Of a stretch of 64,000 nucleotides of DNA, positions 1 through 8,237 are shown piece after piece. The position numbers were made by a program, and so were the translations under genes. This DNA is from Desulfofundulus kuznetsovii DSM 6115. Lineage in GTDB: Bacteria; Bacillota; Desulfotomaculia; Desulfotomaculales; Desulfovirgulaceae. The DNA is taken from NCBI RefSeq assembly GCF_000214705.1, contig NC_015573.1, forward strand, positions 198,501 through 262,500, given 5' to 3'. The notes under the pieces are model-generated. The model had not been told where the DNA came from. It was given only the letters and a program-made list of their open reading frames with translations, and did no database searches. Position 1 is the stretch's first letter. The number at the start of each line of letters is the position of its first letter.

Positions 1-139
1 GGTGGCCGATGTAAACGAGGCTCTGTGCCAGGGGTGCGGGGCCTGCGTGGCCGCCTGTCCCAACGGTGCTTCCCAGCAGAAGGGGTTTGAAAAGGCCCAG
101 CTCCTGGCCATGCTGGAGGCGGCCCTGGAAGCGGTGTAG
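1..139 (+). CDS. hdrA: HdrA-like protein, C-terminal end (partial)
   Basis: The window opens inside a reading frame whose last 45 codons encode a ferredoxin-type cluster motif (CQGCGACVAACP) and a short helical tail ending at TAG. These 139 bases are nearly the same as the last 139 bases of the complete hdrA at 522-3536, so this is the tail of a tandem paralogue of heterodisulfide reductase subunit A. The two diverge mainly in the final 20 codons. Only the end is visible, so the length and any domain differences cannot be judged. Confidence 0.85.
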   Translation, partial: VADVNEALCQGCGACVAACPNGASQQKGFEKAQLLAMLEAALEAV

Positions 140-147
140 GTTTGTTA

Positions 148-215
148 GGCGCGGAGCACTAAGTGAGGGGAATAATGACGTGTCTGTCTAAAGTACCCCT
201 GAAGCGGGTTGACTA
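148..215. repeat. Remnant of intergenic palindromic repeat family I
   Basis: The stretch starting GCGCGGAGCACTAAGTGAGG and running to GAAGCGGGTTGACTAAC resembles the right arm of the repeat at 52719-53036 (GCGCGGAGCACATGAGTGAG, then AAGCGGGTTGTCTGAAC). Only this arm is present. No left arm or outer inverted repeat is visible, so I read it as a decayed or partial copy. Confidence 0.4.
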
Positions 216-225
216 ACAACTTACG

Positions 226-493
226 TTTAAGGTCTGAACTATCGTTTTTTAGCCTGTTTTGGCTCGGAAGCGAGCGACTTGAGCCAAGCGGCAAGCCAAA
301 CTTAGCGAGGCGAAAAGCGAAGGCAGGCCCGAGGGCATGGATGCCCGAGGCCGGCAACTGAGGCAGGATGCCGAATTTGCCGGGAAGCCTGCCGGAGCTT
401 TGAGCCGAGCATTAGTTTGGCCCGCGAGGCTCACCGGAGCGAGCGAGAGCCAAAACAGGCTGGGTTGGAAAGTGGGGATAACTCAGGTTTAAG
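226..493. repeat. Palindromic intergenic repeat, family II
   Basis: Fills the gap between the two hdrA genes. A perfect 14-bp inverted repeat (252-265 and 447-460, GCCTGTTTTGGCTC) encloses about 180 bases rich in short GAGCGAG/GGCTCG inverted pieces, so a transcript could fold into a long imperfect hairpin. The outer right flank, about 431-490, recurs on the minus strand at 9249-9306. An open frame continues upstream of hdrA through this repeat, but there is no ribosome binding site for it. Confidence 0.65.
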
Positions 494-521
494 GCGATGT
501 TTTAACAAGGAGGCAGCTACC

Positions 522-3500
522 GTGGCAACAAACAGCCAGCCAAGAGGCTCCGTGGTGGTTGTGGGTGCCGGCATCAGCGGGATGCAGTCGGCCCTGGACC
601 TGGCCGAGGCGGGGTTTAAAGTCTACGTGGTGGAGCGGGGCCCCGCCATTGCCGGCCACATGTCCATGCTGGATAAAACCTTCCCCACCAACGATTGCTC
701 CATGTGCATCCTTTCCCCCAAAGTGGCCGACCTGGGAGGCCATCACAATATCGAAGTGCTCACCCTGGCCGAGGTTACCGGAGTGAGCGGCGAGCCGGGC
801 GACTTTACCGTTACCGTCCACAAACACCCCCGCTTTGTGGATTTAACCCGCTGTGTCAGCTGCGGCCGCTGCGAGCAGGTCTGCCCCCAGGAAGCGGCCG
901 ACGACTTCAACCAGGGCCTGGGTGTGCGCAAGGCCATCTACAAACCCTATGCCCAGGCTTTTCCCAACGCCTATGTGGTGGATCCCGGCGCCTGCCTGCA
1001 GTGCGGCGCATGCGTGGAGAAATGCGCCCGCAAGGCCATTGATCACAATATGCGCGGGGAAGAATTGCAGATCCGGGCGGGGGCGGTGATCCTTTCCCCC
1101 GGCTTTGAGCTGTTCGATGCGGCTGTCCGGCCGGAGCTCGGTTACGGGCGCTTCCCCAACGTGGTTACCAGCCTGCAGTTTGAGCGGATCTTGAGCGCTT
1201 CGGGGCCATATGAAGGCCATCTGGTGCGGCCTTCCGACGGCAAAGAGCCCCGGCGCATCGCCTGGCTGCAGTGCGTGGGCTCCCGGGAGCCCCGTTCCGG
1301 GATCGATTACTGCTCGGCGGTGTGCTGCATGTACGCGACCAAGGAGGCCATCGTCGCCAAGGAACACACACCCGGGCTGGAAACAACCATCTTTTACATG
1401 GATATGCGGGCCTACGGCAAGGGCTTTGAACAGTATTACCGGCGGGCAAAAGACGAGCTGGGTGTACGCTACGTCCGCTGTGTAGTATCCGAAGTGAAGG
1501 AAATACCCGGCACCAGGAACCTGCTGCTGCGCTACCGCACCCCGGAAGGCATTTTCCGGGAGGAAGAGTTCGACATGGTGGTGCTGTCGGTGGGCATGCG
1601 CCCCGCCCGGGGAGCCCGGGAACTGGCCGCCGCGCTGGGGGTGGAGCTGAACCGGTTCGGTTTTTGCCGGAACGATCCGTTTAACCCGGTGGCTACCTCC
1701 AGGCCGGGGATCTTTGCCGACGGCGCCTTTGCCGGCCCCAAGGACATCCCCGAGACGGTGACCGAGGCCAGCGCCGCGGCGGGCTGCGTCTCCCGGTTGT
1801 TGAGCGCCGCCCGGGGCAGCGAAACCCGGGTCAAGGAGTACCCCCCGGAAAGGCCGGTACATAAAGAGCCGCCCCGGGTGGGAGTGTTTGTCTGCCACTG
1901 CGGCATCAACATCGGCAGCGTGGTACGGGTGCCCGAGGTGGTGGAGTACGCCAAACGCCTGCCGTGGGTGGTGCACGCCCAGGAGTTTCTCTTTGCCTGC
2001 GCCCAGGACAGCCTGGAGAAGATCCGCAGGACCATTGTCAACCGCAAGCTCAACCGGGTGGTGGTGGCGTCGTGCACGCCGCGGACCCACGCGCCGCTGT
2101 TCCAGAACGTTTTGAGGGAAGCGGGGCTGAACCCCTACCTGTACGAGCACGTAAACATCCGGGAGCACTCCTCCTGGGTGCACCGGGACCGGCCGGAAGA
2201 AGCCACGGAAAAGGCCAAGGACCTGGTGCGCATGGCCGTAGCAAAGGTGCGCCTGCTCACCCCCATCACCCAGACCTATACCGAGATCAACAAGGGTGCC
2301 CTGGTGGTGGGCGGGGGAGTGGCGGGCATGACGACGGCCCTCTCCCTGGCGGAACAGGGCTTTCAAGTGAGCCTGGTGGAAAAGGAACGTGAGCTGGGCG
2401 GGAACGCCAGGTACCTCTACTACACCCTGCAGGGTTCGGATCCCCGGCAGTACTTGAACGAACTCATTGATAAAGTGCTCAACCACCCGTTGATCCAGGT
2501 GTTTACCGGGAGCCAGGTGGTGGAAGCCGGGGGTTACCCGGGCAACTACCACAGCCGCATCAAAACGCCGGAAAAGGAACTGGAAATAAGCCACGGGGCG
2601 GTGGTTCTGGCCACTGGGGCCAGGGAAGCCCGGCCGCAGGAATACCTTTTAGGGCAGCATCCCCGGGTGATGACCCAACGGGACCTGGAGGAACGCATCC
2701 ACCGGGGGGAAGTGCAGGGCCTCAACACGGTGGTCATGATCCAGTGCGTGGGATCGCGGGACGAGGAGCGGCCCTACTGCAGCCGGATCTGCTGCAGCCA
2801 TGCCCTCAAGAACGCCCTGAAGCTGAAGGAGCTGAAACCGCAGGCGAACATCTACATTCTCTACCGGGACATCCGGGTGTACGGGTTAAACGAGCAATAT
2901 TACACGCAGGCGCGGCAGAAGGGGATTATCTTCATCCGCTACGACCTGGGGAAAAAGCCGGAAGTGGAAGCGGCGGGCGAGGGTCTGGTGGTGAGGGCAG
3001 TGGACCACATTCTGGGGGTGGAACTGGCCATCGAGCCGGACGTGCTGGTCTTGAGTACGGGCGTGGTGCCCGGGGAGGACAACGGCAGGCTGAGCCAGCT
3101 GTTCAAGGTGCCTTTGAACAGCGACGGGTTCTTTTTGGAAGCGCACATGAAGCTGCGGCCGGTGGACTTTGCGGCGGAAGGGTTATACCTGTGCGGCTTG
3201 GCCCACTCGCCCAAGCTGGTGGGGGAAAGCATCACCCAGGCCAATGCGGCGGCCATGCGGGCGGTGACGCTGCTGGCCAGGGACAGGTTGGCCAACGTGG
3301 CCATTACCGCCACGGTGGAGGAGGAACTCTGCGTGGGCTGCGGCATGTGCGTTAAGGTGTGTGACTACCAGGCCCGGAGCATAGACCCTTTGCGGCGGGT
3401 GGCCGATGTAAACGAGGCTCTGTGCCAGGGGTGCGGGGCCTGTGTGGCCGCCTGTCCCAACGGCGCTTCCCAGCAAAAAGGTTACGAAAAGGGACAGTTG

Positions 3501-3536
3501 TTGGCCATGGTCAGCGCGGCCCTGGAAGCGGTGTAA
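522..3536 (+). CDS. hdrA: Heterodisulfide reductase subunit A-like, double-module flavoprotein (1004 aa)
   Basis: Iron-sulfur flavoprotein expected to be the FAD-containing, electron-bifurcating centre of an Hdr complex. The N-terminal half has an FAD-binding GAGISG loop near residue 15, two 4Fe-4S motifs (CVSCGRCEQVCP near 111-121, CLQCGACVEKC near 165) and the HdrA-type CVGSRE...CSAVCC cluster. A second nucleotide-binding loop (GGGVAG, about 595) opens a second module with CVGSRD...CSRICC, and two 4Fe-4S motifs close the protein (CVGCGMCVKVC, CQGCGACVAAC). At about 1000 aa it is much longer than methanogen HdrA (about 650 aa), consistent with fused modules. GTG start chosen because AAGGAGG (507-513) lies 8 nt upstream. 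It is followed by mvhD, an FrhB-like gene, hdrC and hdrB. Confidence 0.9.
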   Translation: MATNSQPRGSVVVVGAGISGMQSALDLAEAGFKVYVVERGPAIAGHMSMLDKTFPTNDCSMCILSPKVADLGGHHNIEVLTLAEVTGVSGEPGDFTVTVHKHPRFVDLTRCVSCGRCEQVCPQEAADDFNQGLGVRKAIYKPYAQAFPNAYVVDPGACLQCGACVEKCARKAIDHNMRGEELQIRAGAVILSPGFELFDAAVRPELGYGRFPNVVTSLQFERILSASGPYEGHLVRPSDGKEPRRIAWLQCVGSREPRSGIDYCSAVCCMYATKEAIVAKEHTPGLETTIFYMDMRAYGKGFEQYYRRAKDELGVRYVRCVVSEVKEIPGTRNLLLRYRTPEGIFREEEFDMVVLSVGMRPARGARELAAALGVELNRFGFCRNDPFNPVATSRPGIFADGAFAGPKDIPETVTEASAAAGCVSRLLSAARGSETRVKEYPPERPVHKEPPRVGVFVCHCGINIGSVVRVPEVVEYAKRLPWVVHAQEFLFACAQDSLEKIRRTIVNRKLNRVVVASCTPRTHAPLFQNVLREAGLNPYLYEHVNIREHSSWVHRDRPEEATEKAKDLVRMAVAKVRLLTPITQTYTEINKGALVVGGGVAGMTTALSLAEQGFQVSLVEKERELGGNARYLYYTLQGSDPRQYLNELIDKVLNHPLIQVFTGSQVVEAGGYPGNYHSRIKTPEKELEISHGAVVLATGAREARPQEYLLGQHPRVMTQRDLEERIHRGEVQGLNTVVMIQCVGSRDEERPYCSRICCSHALKNALKLKELKPQANIYILYRDIRVYGLNEQYYTQARQKGIIFIRYDLGKKPEVEAAGEGLVVRAVDHILGVELAIEPDVLVLSTGVVPGEDNGRLSQLFKVPLNSDGFFLEAHMKLRPVDFAAEGLYLCGLAHSPKLVGESITQANAAAMRAVTLLARDRLANVAITATVEEELCVGCGMCVKVCDYQARSIDPLRRVADVNEALCQGCGACVAACPNGASQQKGYEKGQLLAMVSAALEAV

Positions 3537-3631
3537 CAACGTACGAGAATTGGTCTTCCGAAGGCCGTTGGCCAAAAGACCGGCGCACCAAGTCCGTGCA
3601 CCGTTAAGTATTCAAGTGAGGAGGTTTTCCC

Positions 3632-4129
3632 ATGAGCGTGATGCTTTCGCAACCGCCGTTAGCGGACCCGGTTTCGCAAGAACGGCAGGAACCCGACCTG
3701 AAAGTGGTGGCTTCCTTCGAGCCTAAAATTGTCGGCCTGGTGTGTAACTGGTGCTCCTATGCGGGGGCGGACCTGGCCGGGACCTCCCGCATCCAGTATC
3801 CGCCCAACATCCGCCTGGTAAGGGTTATGTGCACCGGTTCGGTGGATCCCCTCTATATCCTGCGCCCCCTGATGGACGGGGCCGACGGCGTGCTGGTGGG
3901 CGGGTGACACCCGGGAGATTGCCACTATGGTAGTGGCAATTACAAAGCCCGGCGCCGCCTTGCGGCCTTAAGGGCCATCCTGAAACAGTTTGGCATCGGG
4001 GAAGAGCGGGTGTGGTTCCGTTTCATCAGCGCTTCCGAGGGCAAACGGTTTGCCGAAACAGTCCAGGAAATGGTTAACGAGTTGAAAAAACTGGGGCCCA
4101 ACCCCCTGCGCCGCCGCTGGGATATTTGA
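3632..4129 (+). CDS. mvhD: MvhD/FlpD-type hydrogenase delta subunit, probable selenoprotein (UGA = Sec92)
   Basis: Small iron-sulfur protein that passes electrons from a hydrogenase or formate dehydrogenase to HdrA. The frame opens with ATG behind GAGGAGG and reads through a TGA at 3905-3907 (codon 92) in the same frame to TGA at 4127-4129, giving 165 residues. Before the TGA lies the family segment GADGVLVGG; after it comes HPGDCHYGSGNYKARRR, then ISASEG near residue 135. Family members have GCHxGDCHY here, so the TGA sits exactly where Cys is expected. A perfect hairpin follows the UGA at bacterial-SECIS distance. A simple nonsense mutation is less likely because the downstream frame is fully conserved. 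Sec-containing members of this family are known. Insertion would need selABC elsewhere in the genome. Confidence 0.88.
3905..3940 (+). promoter_or_regulatory. Bacterial SECIS-like hairpin after UGA codon
   Basis: Immediately downstream of the in-frame TGA, ATTGCCACTA (3918-3927) pairs perfectly with TAGTGGCAAT (3931-3940), leaving a TGG apical loop. The loop begins 20 nt after the UGA and has G among its first residues, matching the general bacterial SECIS pattern (apical stem-loop roughly 16-37 nt after UGA). The hairpin lies within coding sequence, as bacterial SECIS elements do. Confidence 0.8.
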
Positions 4130-4166
4130 AGGGGTTAATGGGTCGCCTGCAAAAAGGTGATGGCTT

Positions 4167-5294
4167 ATGAAAACGGCTTTGCTTAAAGTTGAATCCGGTT
4201 CCCCCCGGCAGGCCGCGGCAAATTTTTTCCAGGCCCTGCTGGACCGGCAGGTGGTGGATGCCCTGATCGTTCCCAGGGAAGTGCCTTCCCGGCGCATGGT
4301 GGTGCCCGCCCTGGCCGTATCCGGGGATGGGCTGTCCGGCGCGAACCCCTTTGCCCCCGTGGCCATTATCAATGCTGCCCGGGCCGTAAGCAGGCTGACT
4401 TCCCGGGATCCCGGGGTGAAAGTGGGGGCGGTTTTGCGTCCCTGTGAAATCCGGGCGCTGGTGGAAATGGCCAAATTCCAGCAGATTACCCTGGAGCAGG
4501 TGCTGATCATCGGTACGGACTGCCTGGGCACCTTTGAGCCGGCCGATTATTACCACCTGACGGGGGCGGGCTTTGATACCGACGCCTGGCTGGCGCAGGC
4601 GGCCGGCTCCGGCAAGGCGGCCTTGAACGGGACGAAGATCAGAACGGCCTGTGCCATCTGCGAGGCCATATCTCCGTCAGGTGCCCATTTATCCCTGCAC
4701 TGGGTGGGCTGTGATGTTCACCGGGAGCTCTACATTGCCTGCGACGATGAACGGGTCAACCTGGACGCTCTCTTTGACGGCGGCATTTTAGTTCCGCACG
4801 AATTGCCGGCGGCCAGGCAGTCCCTGGTGGAATCCCTGCAAAAAGAGCGCCGGGAGCTGGCGCAGGAGATGTGCCGGGATTTTGCTTCACGGGTTGCGGA
4901 CGTCAACCGGCTGCTGGATGAACTGGCCCCCTGCCTGGGCTGCCATAACTGCCGGGAGGTTTGTCCCATCTGTGTCTGCCGGGAGTGTGTTTTTGACAGC
5001 AACCTGTTTGAACACGAGCCGTCAAGGTACCTGCACTGGGCGGCAGCCCGGGGTGCGCTGGAGCTGCCCACCGACACGCTGCTGTATCACCTGACGCGCA
5101 TGCATCACATGGGCGTCAGCTGCGTGGGCTGCGGCCAGTGTGAGAGCGGCTGTCCCAGCAAGATCCCCCTGACCCTTCTTTTCCGCACCATCGGGCAAAA
5201 GCTGCAGGACCTCTTCTCCTATGTGCCCGGTGCCAGCGTGGATGAGCCGCCTCCCCTGACCACTTACAAGGAGCACGAGCTGGAGCCCCGGTAA
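4167..5294 (+). CDS. FrhB/FdhB-family iron-sulfur protein (coenzyme F420 hydrogenase/dehydrogenase beta-like)
   Basis: A 375-residue cytosolic protein of the FrhB/FdhB family. The N-terminal half carries the family segment VLRPCEIRALVEMAKFQQ and LIIGTDCLGTF (about residues 90-120). The C-terminal half adds cysteine clusters CLGCHNCREVCPICVCREC (about 255-273) and CVGCGQCESGCPSK (about 319-332), fitting at least two 4Fe-4S centres. Related subunits bind flavin and exchange electrons with NAD(P)H, F420 or ferredoxin. The position between mvhD and hdrC suggests it is the pyridine-nucleotide or formate-dehydrogenase-facing module of the Hdr complex; that role is inferred. Separated from mvhD by 37 bp, so probably cotranscribed. 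Confidence 0.8.
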   Translation: MKTALLKVESGSPRQAAANFFQALLDRQVVDALIVPREVPSRRMVVPALAVSGDGLSGANPFAPVAIINAARAVSRLTSRDPGVKVGAVLRPCEIRALVEMAKFQQITLEQVLIIGTDCLGTFEPADYYHLTGAGFDTDAWLAQAAGSGKAALNGTKIRTACAICEAISPSGAHLSLHWVGCDVHRELYIACDDERVNLDALFDGGILVPHELPAARQSLVESLQKERRELAQEMCRDFASRVADVNRLLDELAPCLGCHNCREVCPICVCRECVFDSNLFEHEPSRYLHWAAARGALELPTDTLLYHLTRMHHMGVSCVGCGQCESGCPSKIPLTLLFRTIGQKLQDLFSYVPGASVDEPPPLTTYKEHELEPR

Positions 5295-5335
5295 CGCCGG
5301 GCGGCGGTGATGTGAGTGATGCGAGGTGAGTTTTC

Positions 5336-5905
5336 ATGGCTACGGCCACTCTCCACCTTCCGGCAGGGGCAGTAACAGTGGATGCGGCGTTCCGGGAAGA
5401 GGTGGCCCGCTTAAGCGGCCAACCCCTGGAGCTCTGCTTCCAGTGCCAGAAATGCGCCTCCGGCTGTTACCCCACCCAGGAAGGTGACTATACGCCCAAT
5501 GAAATTATGCGCCTGATTCAGTACGGGGCCCGGGACGCGGTGTTGAGGAGCAGGACCATCTGGCTTTGTACGTCCTGTGAAACCTGCGGCCTGCGCTGTC
5601 CCAACGGCATCCGTATTGCAGAGGTTATGGACACTTTAAAACAAATGGCTGCTGCCCGCGGCATTGCACCGGCCGGTGAGACCGGCCCCCTGTTTCATAA
5701 CCTGTTTCTAAGCGAAATCCGGGCTGCCGGCCGGGTGCACGAAACCATGCTGATGCTGAAGTACAAGTTAAAAACCGGCAACCTTTTTGCGGACATGAAG
5801 CTGGGCTGGCAGCTTTTCCGGCGGGGCAAGCTGCCCCTGGTGCCGCGGCTGAAAAAAGACCCGGCGGTGCGGCGGATTTTTGAACGGGCCAGCGGGCAGG
5901 AGTAA
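5336..5905 (+). CDS. hdrC: Heterodisulfide reductase subunit C-like iron-sulfur protein
   Basis: A 189-residue ferredoxin-like protein with two CxxCxxCxxxC clusters (CFQCQKCASGC near residue 35 and CTSCETCGLRC near residue 80), the standard HdrC layout. The segment between them (YTPNEIMRLIQYGARDAVL) is also typical. HdrC relays electrons between the HdrA flavin centre and HdrB. It lies 41 bp after the FrhB-like gene, with hdrB 79 bp downstream, in the operon order hdrA-mvhD-frhB-hdrC-hdrB. Confidence 0.9.
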   Translation: MATATLHLPAGAVTVDAAFREEVARLSGQPLELCFQCQKCASGCYPTQEGDYTPNEIMRLIQYGARDAVLRSRTIWLCTSCETCGLRCPNGIRIAEVMDTLKQMAAARGIAPAGETGPLFHNLFLSEIRAAGRVHETMLMLKYKLKTGNLFADMKLGWQLFRRGKLPLVPRLKKDPAVRRIFERASGQE

Positions 5906-5935
5906 GCGGGGACAACGCCGTGCTCCTTATGGCAA
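5899..5935. repeat. Possible scrap of repeat family I between hdrC and hdrB
   Basis: GAGTAAGCGGGGACAACGCC followed by GTGCTCC overlaps the hdrC stop codon and matches the right core end of the family I repeats (GAGTAAGCGAGGACAGCGCC at 29870-29889; GAGTGAGCGGGATAACGCC at 52988-53006) at most positions. It is too short to exclude chance, but the match lies in the only sizeable gap of the operon. Confidence 0.3.
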
Positions 5936-5984
5936 CCAATACCCTTCCGGCTGAAATGTTTCCTGAAAGAAGAGGTGCATCATC

Positions 5985-6836
5985 ATGCAATACAGCTACT
6001 ATCCCGGCTGTTCCCTGGAGGCCACCGGGGTGGAATACAACCTTTCCACCCGGGCGGTGGCCGGGGCCCTGGGGCTGGAGCTGGTGGAACTGCCCGGCTG
6101 GACCTGCTGCGGCTCCTCCTCCGCTCACGCGGTGAACAAAGACCTGGCCCTGGGTCTGGCGGCCCACAACATCGCCCTGGCCCAGGAGCAGGGGCGCGAC
6201 CTGGTGGTGCCCTGCTCGGCCTGTTATACCCGGCTGTGCAAGGCCGACCACGAGATGAGGCATGACCCCGCAGAAAAGGCCCGGGCGGAAAGGCTGGCCG
6301 GCTTTTCTTACACGGGCAAGATCCAGATTTATTCCTTTCTGGAAATAGTGAAGGACCGGGTGGGCTGTGATGAGGTGGCCCGGGCCGTGCGCAAACCCCT
6401 GACCGGCCTGAAGGTGGCCTGCTACTACGGGTGCCTGCTGGTACGCCCTCCGGAAGTGCGCCCTTTTGATCGGGCCGAGGATCCCACCTCCCTGGATGAG
6501 CTGGCTGCCGCCCTGGGGGCGGAGCCGGTTCCCTGGTGTTATAAAACCACCTGTTGCGGGGCCGGGCTTTCCCTGACCCGGCCGGAGGTGGTGGAGCAGC
6601 TGGTGGCCCGGATTTTGTCCGCCGCCCGGGAAGCCGGGGCCGACGCCCTGGTTACTGCCTGTCCGTTGTGCCAGAACAACCTGGAGATGCGCCGCCCGGC
6701 TCAAGAGGGCATCCCCGTGTTTTACTTTACCGAATTAATGGGCCTGGCTTTCGGGTTGGGGGAGGCACCCGGCTGGTTGAAGAAACACCTGGTCGATCCC
6801 TTCCCTTTGTTGCAGCGCTTTTCCCTGGTGGGGTAG
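5985..6836 (+). CDS. hdrB: Heterodisulfide reductase subunit B-like CCG-domain protein
   Basis: A 283-residue protein with two CCG cysteine-rich repeats: first YYPGCS (residues 5-10) with GWTCCGSSSAH (about 41), second CYYGC (about 145) with TTCCGAGLSL and CPLCQNNLEMR (about 190-230). CCG domains hold the noncubane 4Fe-4S clusters that form the disulfide-reducing site in HdrB. ATG start preceded by AAAGAAGAGG. It ends the Hdr gene series; no coenzyme M/B chemistry is expected in a bacterium, so the natural acceptor is unknown. Confidence 0.9.
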   Translation: MQYSYYPGCSLEATGVEYNLSTRAVAGALGLELVELPGWTCCGSSSAHAVNKDLALGLAAHNIALAQEQGRDLVVPCSACYTRLCKADHEMRHDPAEKARAERLAGFSYTGKIQIYSFLEIVKDRVGCDEVARAVRKPLTGLKVACYYGCLLVRPPEVRPFDRAEDPTSLDELAAALGAEPVPWCYKTTCCGAGLSLTRPEVVEQLVARILSAAREAGADALVTACPLCQNNLEMRRPAQEGIPVFYFTELMGLAFGLGEAPGWLKKHLVDPFPLLQRFSLVG

Positions 6837-6904
6837 CCTGGGCGGAGGTCTCTGGACAGCGGTCGCCCGGTGTAGTATCTTATGGTCCAGGAAGAATTTA
6901 CCTC

Positions 6905-6953
6905 TTGCCTTGGAACAAGTGTTCTGGCTAAAATGGGATCAGAACACTTGTTC
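6905..6953 (+). promoter_or_regulatory. dinB promoter with two LexA (SOS) operators
   Basis: A sigma-A-like promoter TTGCCT (6905-6910), 18-nt spacer, TAAAAT (6929-6934) precedes dinB. The spacer contains GAACAAGTGTTC (6913-6924), and GAACACTTGTTC lies at 6942-6953 just after the -10. Both fit the Gram-positive LexA/DinR box GAAC-N4-GTTC exactly and are inverted copies of each other, 29 bp centre to centre. LexA binding would cover the promoter, so dinB should be SOS-inducible. Confidence 0.8.
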
Positions 6954-6971
6954 AGTGCAGGAGGTTTTATT

Positions 6972-8237
6972 ATGTCCCGGGCCATTTTGCTGGTTGACAT
7001 GAACGCCTTTTTTGCCAGCGTCCATCAGGCCCTGGATCCGGGCCTGCGGGGCAAGCCCGTGATCGTTGCCGGGGATCCGGCCAGGCGCCACGGCATTGTC
7101 CTGGCTGCCAGCTACGAGGCCAGGGCCAAAGGGGTGAAGACCGGCCTGACGGTGGCCGAGGCCCGCCTGGCCTGCCCCGAAGGAATCTTCATCAAGCCGC
7201 AGCACGACCTCTACGTTCGCTTTTCCGCCCGTATCCTGCGCATCCTGCACGACTTCACCCCACTGGTGGAGCCCTTTTCCATTGACGAGGCCTTTTTGGA
7301 CGTTACCGGCTGCCACAAGCTCCTGGGTTCCCCGGTGGAAATTGCCCACCGGCTAAAGGCGCGTATCCGCCAGGAGGTGGGCATAACCTGCAGTGTGGGG
7401 ATTGGCCCCAACAAGCTCCTGGCCAAAATGGCGGCGGAACTGCAAAAGCCCGACGGCCTCACCCAGCTCACTTTCGAGGATGTACCCCGGCGCCTGTGGC
7501 CCCTGCCGGTGCGGGAACTTTTCGGCGTGGGCCCCCGTTACGAGGAGCACCTGAGAAAGTTGAACATACATACCATTGGCGACCTGGCCAACTTTCCGGT
7601 GGACGTCCTTAAAAGGCGATTTGGGGCCTACGGAGAAGCCCTGTGGTTCTGCGCCCGGGGTATCGACCACAGCCCCGTGGATCCCGGCAGTTTAAAGCAG
7701 GTGAAGAGCATCGGGCAACAAATCACCCTTCCCCGGGATTACCGGGGCGAGGAGATCAAGGTGGTGCTGTGGGAACTGGCCGACCGGGTGGCCCGACGGG
7801 CCCGGGCGGGAGAATATGCCGGCAGAACGGTGGTGCTGTCCCTTAAAGACACCCGCTTTAACTGGCTGTCCCGCCGTAAAACCCTGCCTTTCCACACCAG
7901 CCTGGCCGGGGATATTTACCGGGCCGCGGCGGATTTGCTGGAACAGCACTGGTCCCCGCACTGGCCGGTGCGCCTGGTGGGGCTTGCCCTGGGCGGCTTA
8001 ACGGCCCGCCTGCCGGAACAGCTGACCCTCTTCGGCGAAAGAGAAAGGCGGCAAAGGGCGGAACAGGCCTGCGATGCCATTAAGAAACGGTACGGGGAAA
8101 AGGCCATTTTCCGGGCCGTATCCCTCACCCCGGCGGGGGTATTCTATACAGAACCACCCCGTACCGCACCGTCTTTTCTTATGAAAGTGCCGGAAACAGG
8201 TCAGATGGGGGTGGGGATGGATGATGGAAGGCAATAA
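6972..8237 (+). CDS. dinB: DNA polymerase IV (Y-family)
   Basis: Error-prone translesion DNA polymerase, 421 residues. The N-terminus has the catalytic metal-binding segment LVDMNAFFASV (Asp9), followed by the Y-family signature SIDEAFLDVT (about 103-112) and the thumb motif GIGPNKLLAKMAAELQKPDG. The little-finger domain lies at about 240-350. The C-terminus does not show an obvious clamp-binding peptide beyond EQLTLFGE. ATG chosen because GCAGGAGG lies 7 nt upstream; the longer frame from 6882 would include the LexA boxes. It is transcribed alone or with the small overlapping gene that follows. Confidence 0.93.
   Translation: MSRAILLVDMNAFFASVHQALDPGLRGKPVIVAGDPARRHGIVLAASYEARAKGVKTGLTVAEARLACPEGIFIKPQHDLYVRFSARILRILHDFTPLVEPFSIDEAFLDVTGCHKLLGSPVEIAHRLKARIRQEVGITCSVGIGPNKLLAKMAAELQKPDGLTQLTFEDVPRRLWPLPVRELFGVGPRYEEHLRKLNIHTIGDLANFPVDVLKRRFGAYGEALWFCARGIDHSPVDPGSLKQVKSIGQQITLPRDYRGEEIKVVLWELADRVARRARAGEYAGRTVVLSLKDTRFNWLSRRKTLPFHTSLAGDIYRAAADLLEQHWSPHWPVRLVGLALGGLTARLPEQLTLFGERERRQRAEQACDAIKKRYGEKAIFRAVSLTPAGVFYTEPPRTAPSFLMKVPETGQMGVGMDDGRQ

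Noticed and set aside
843-2594. Long open frame on the minus strand opposite hdrA
   Set aside because: His/Gly-rich translation typical of the antisense of GC-rich coding DNA; the plus strand encodes a clear HdrA.
3632-3907. mvhD as a truncated 91-aa protein or pseudogene
   Set aside because: The conserved family sequence continues in frame after the TGA with no further damage, and a SECIS-like hairpin follows.
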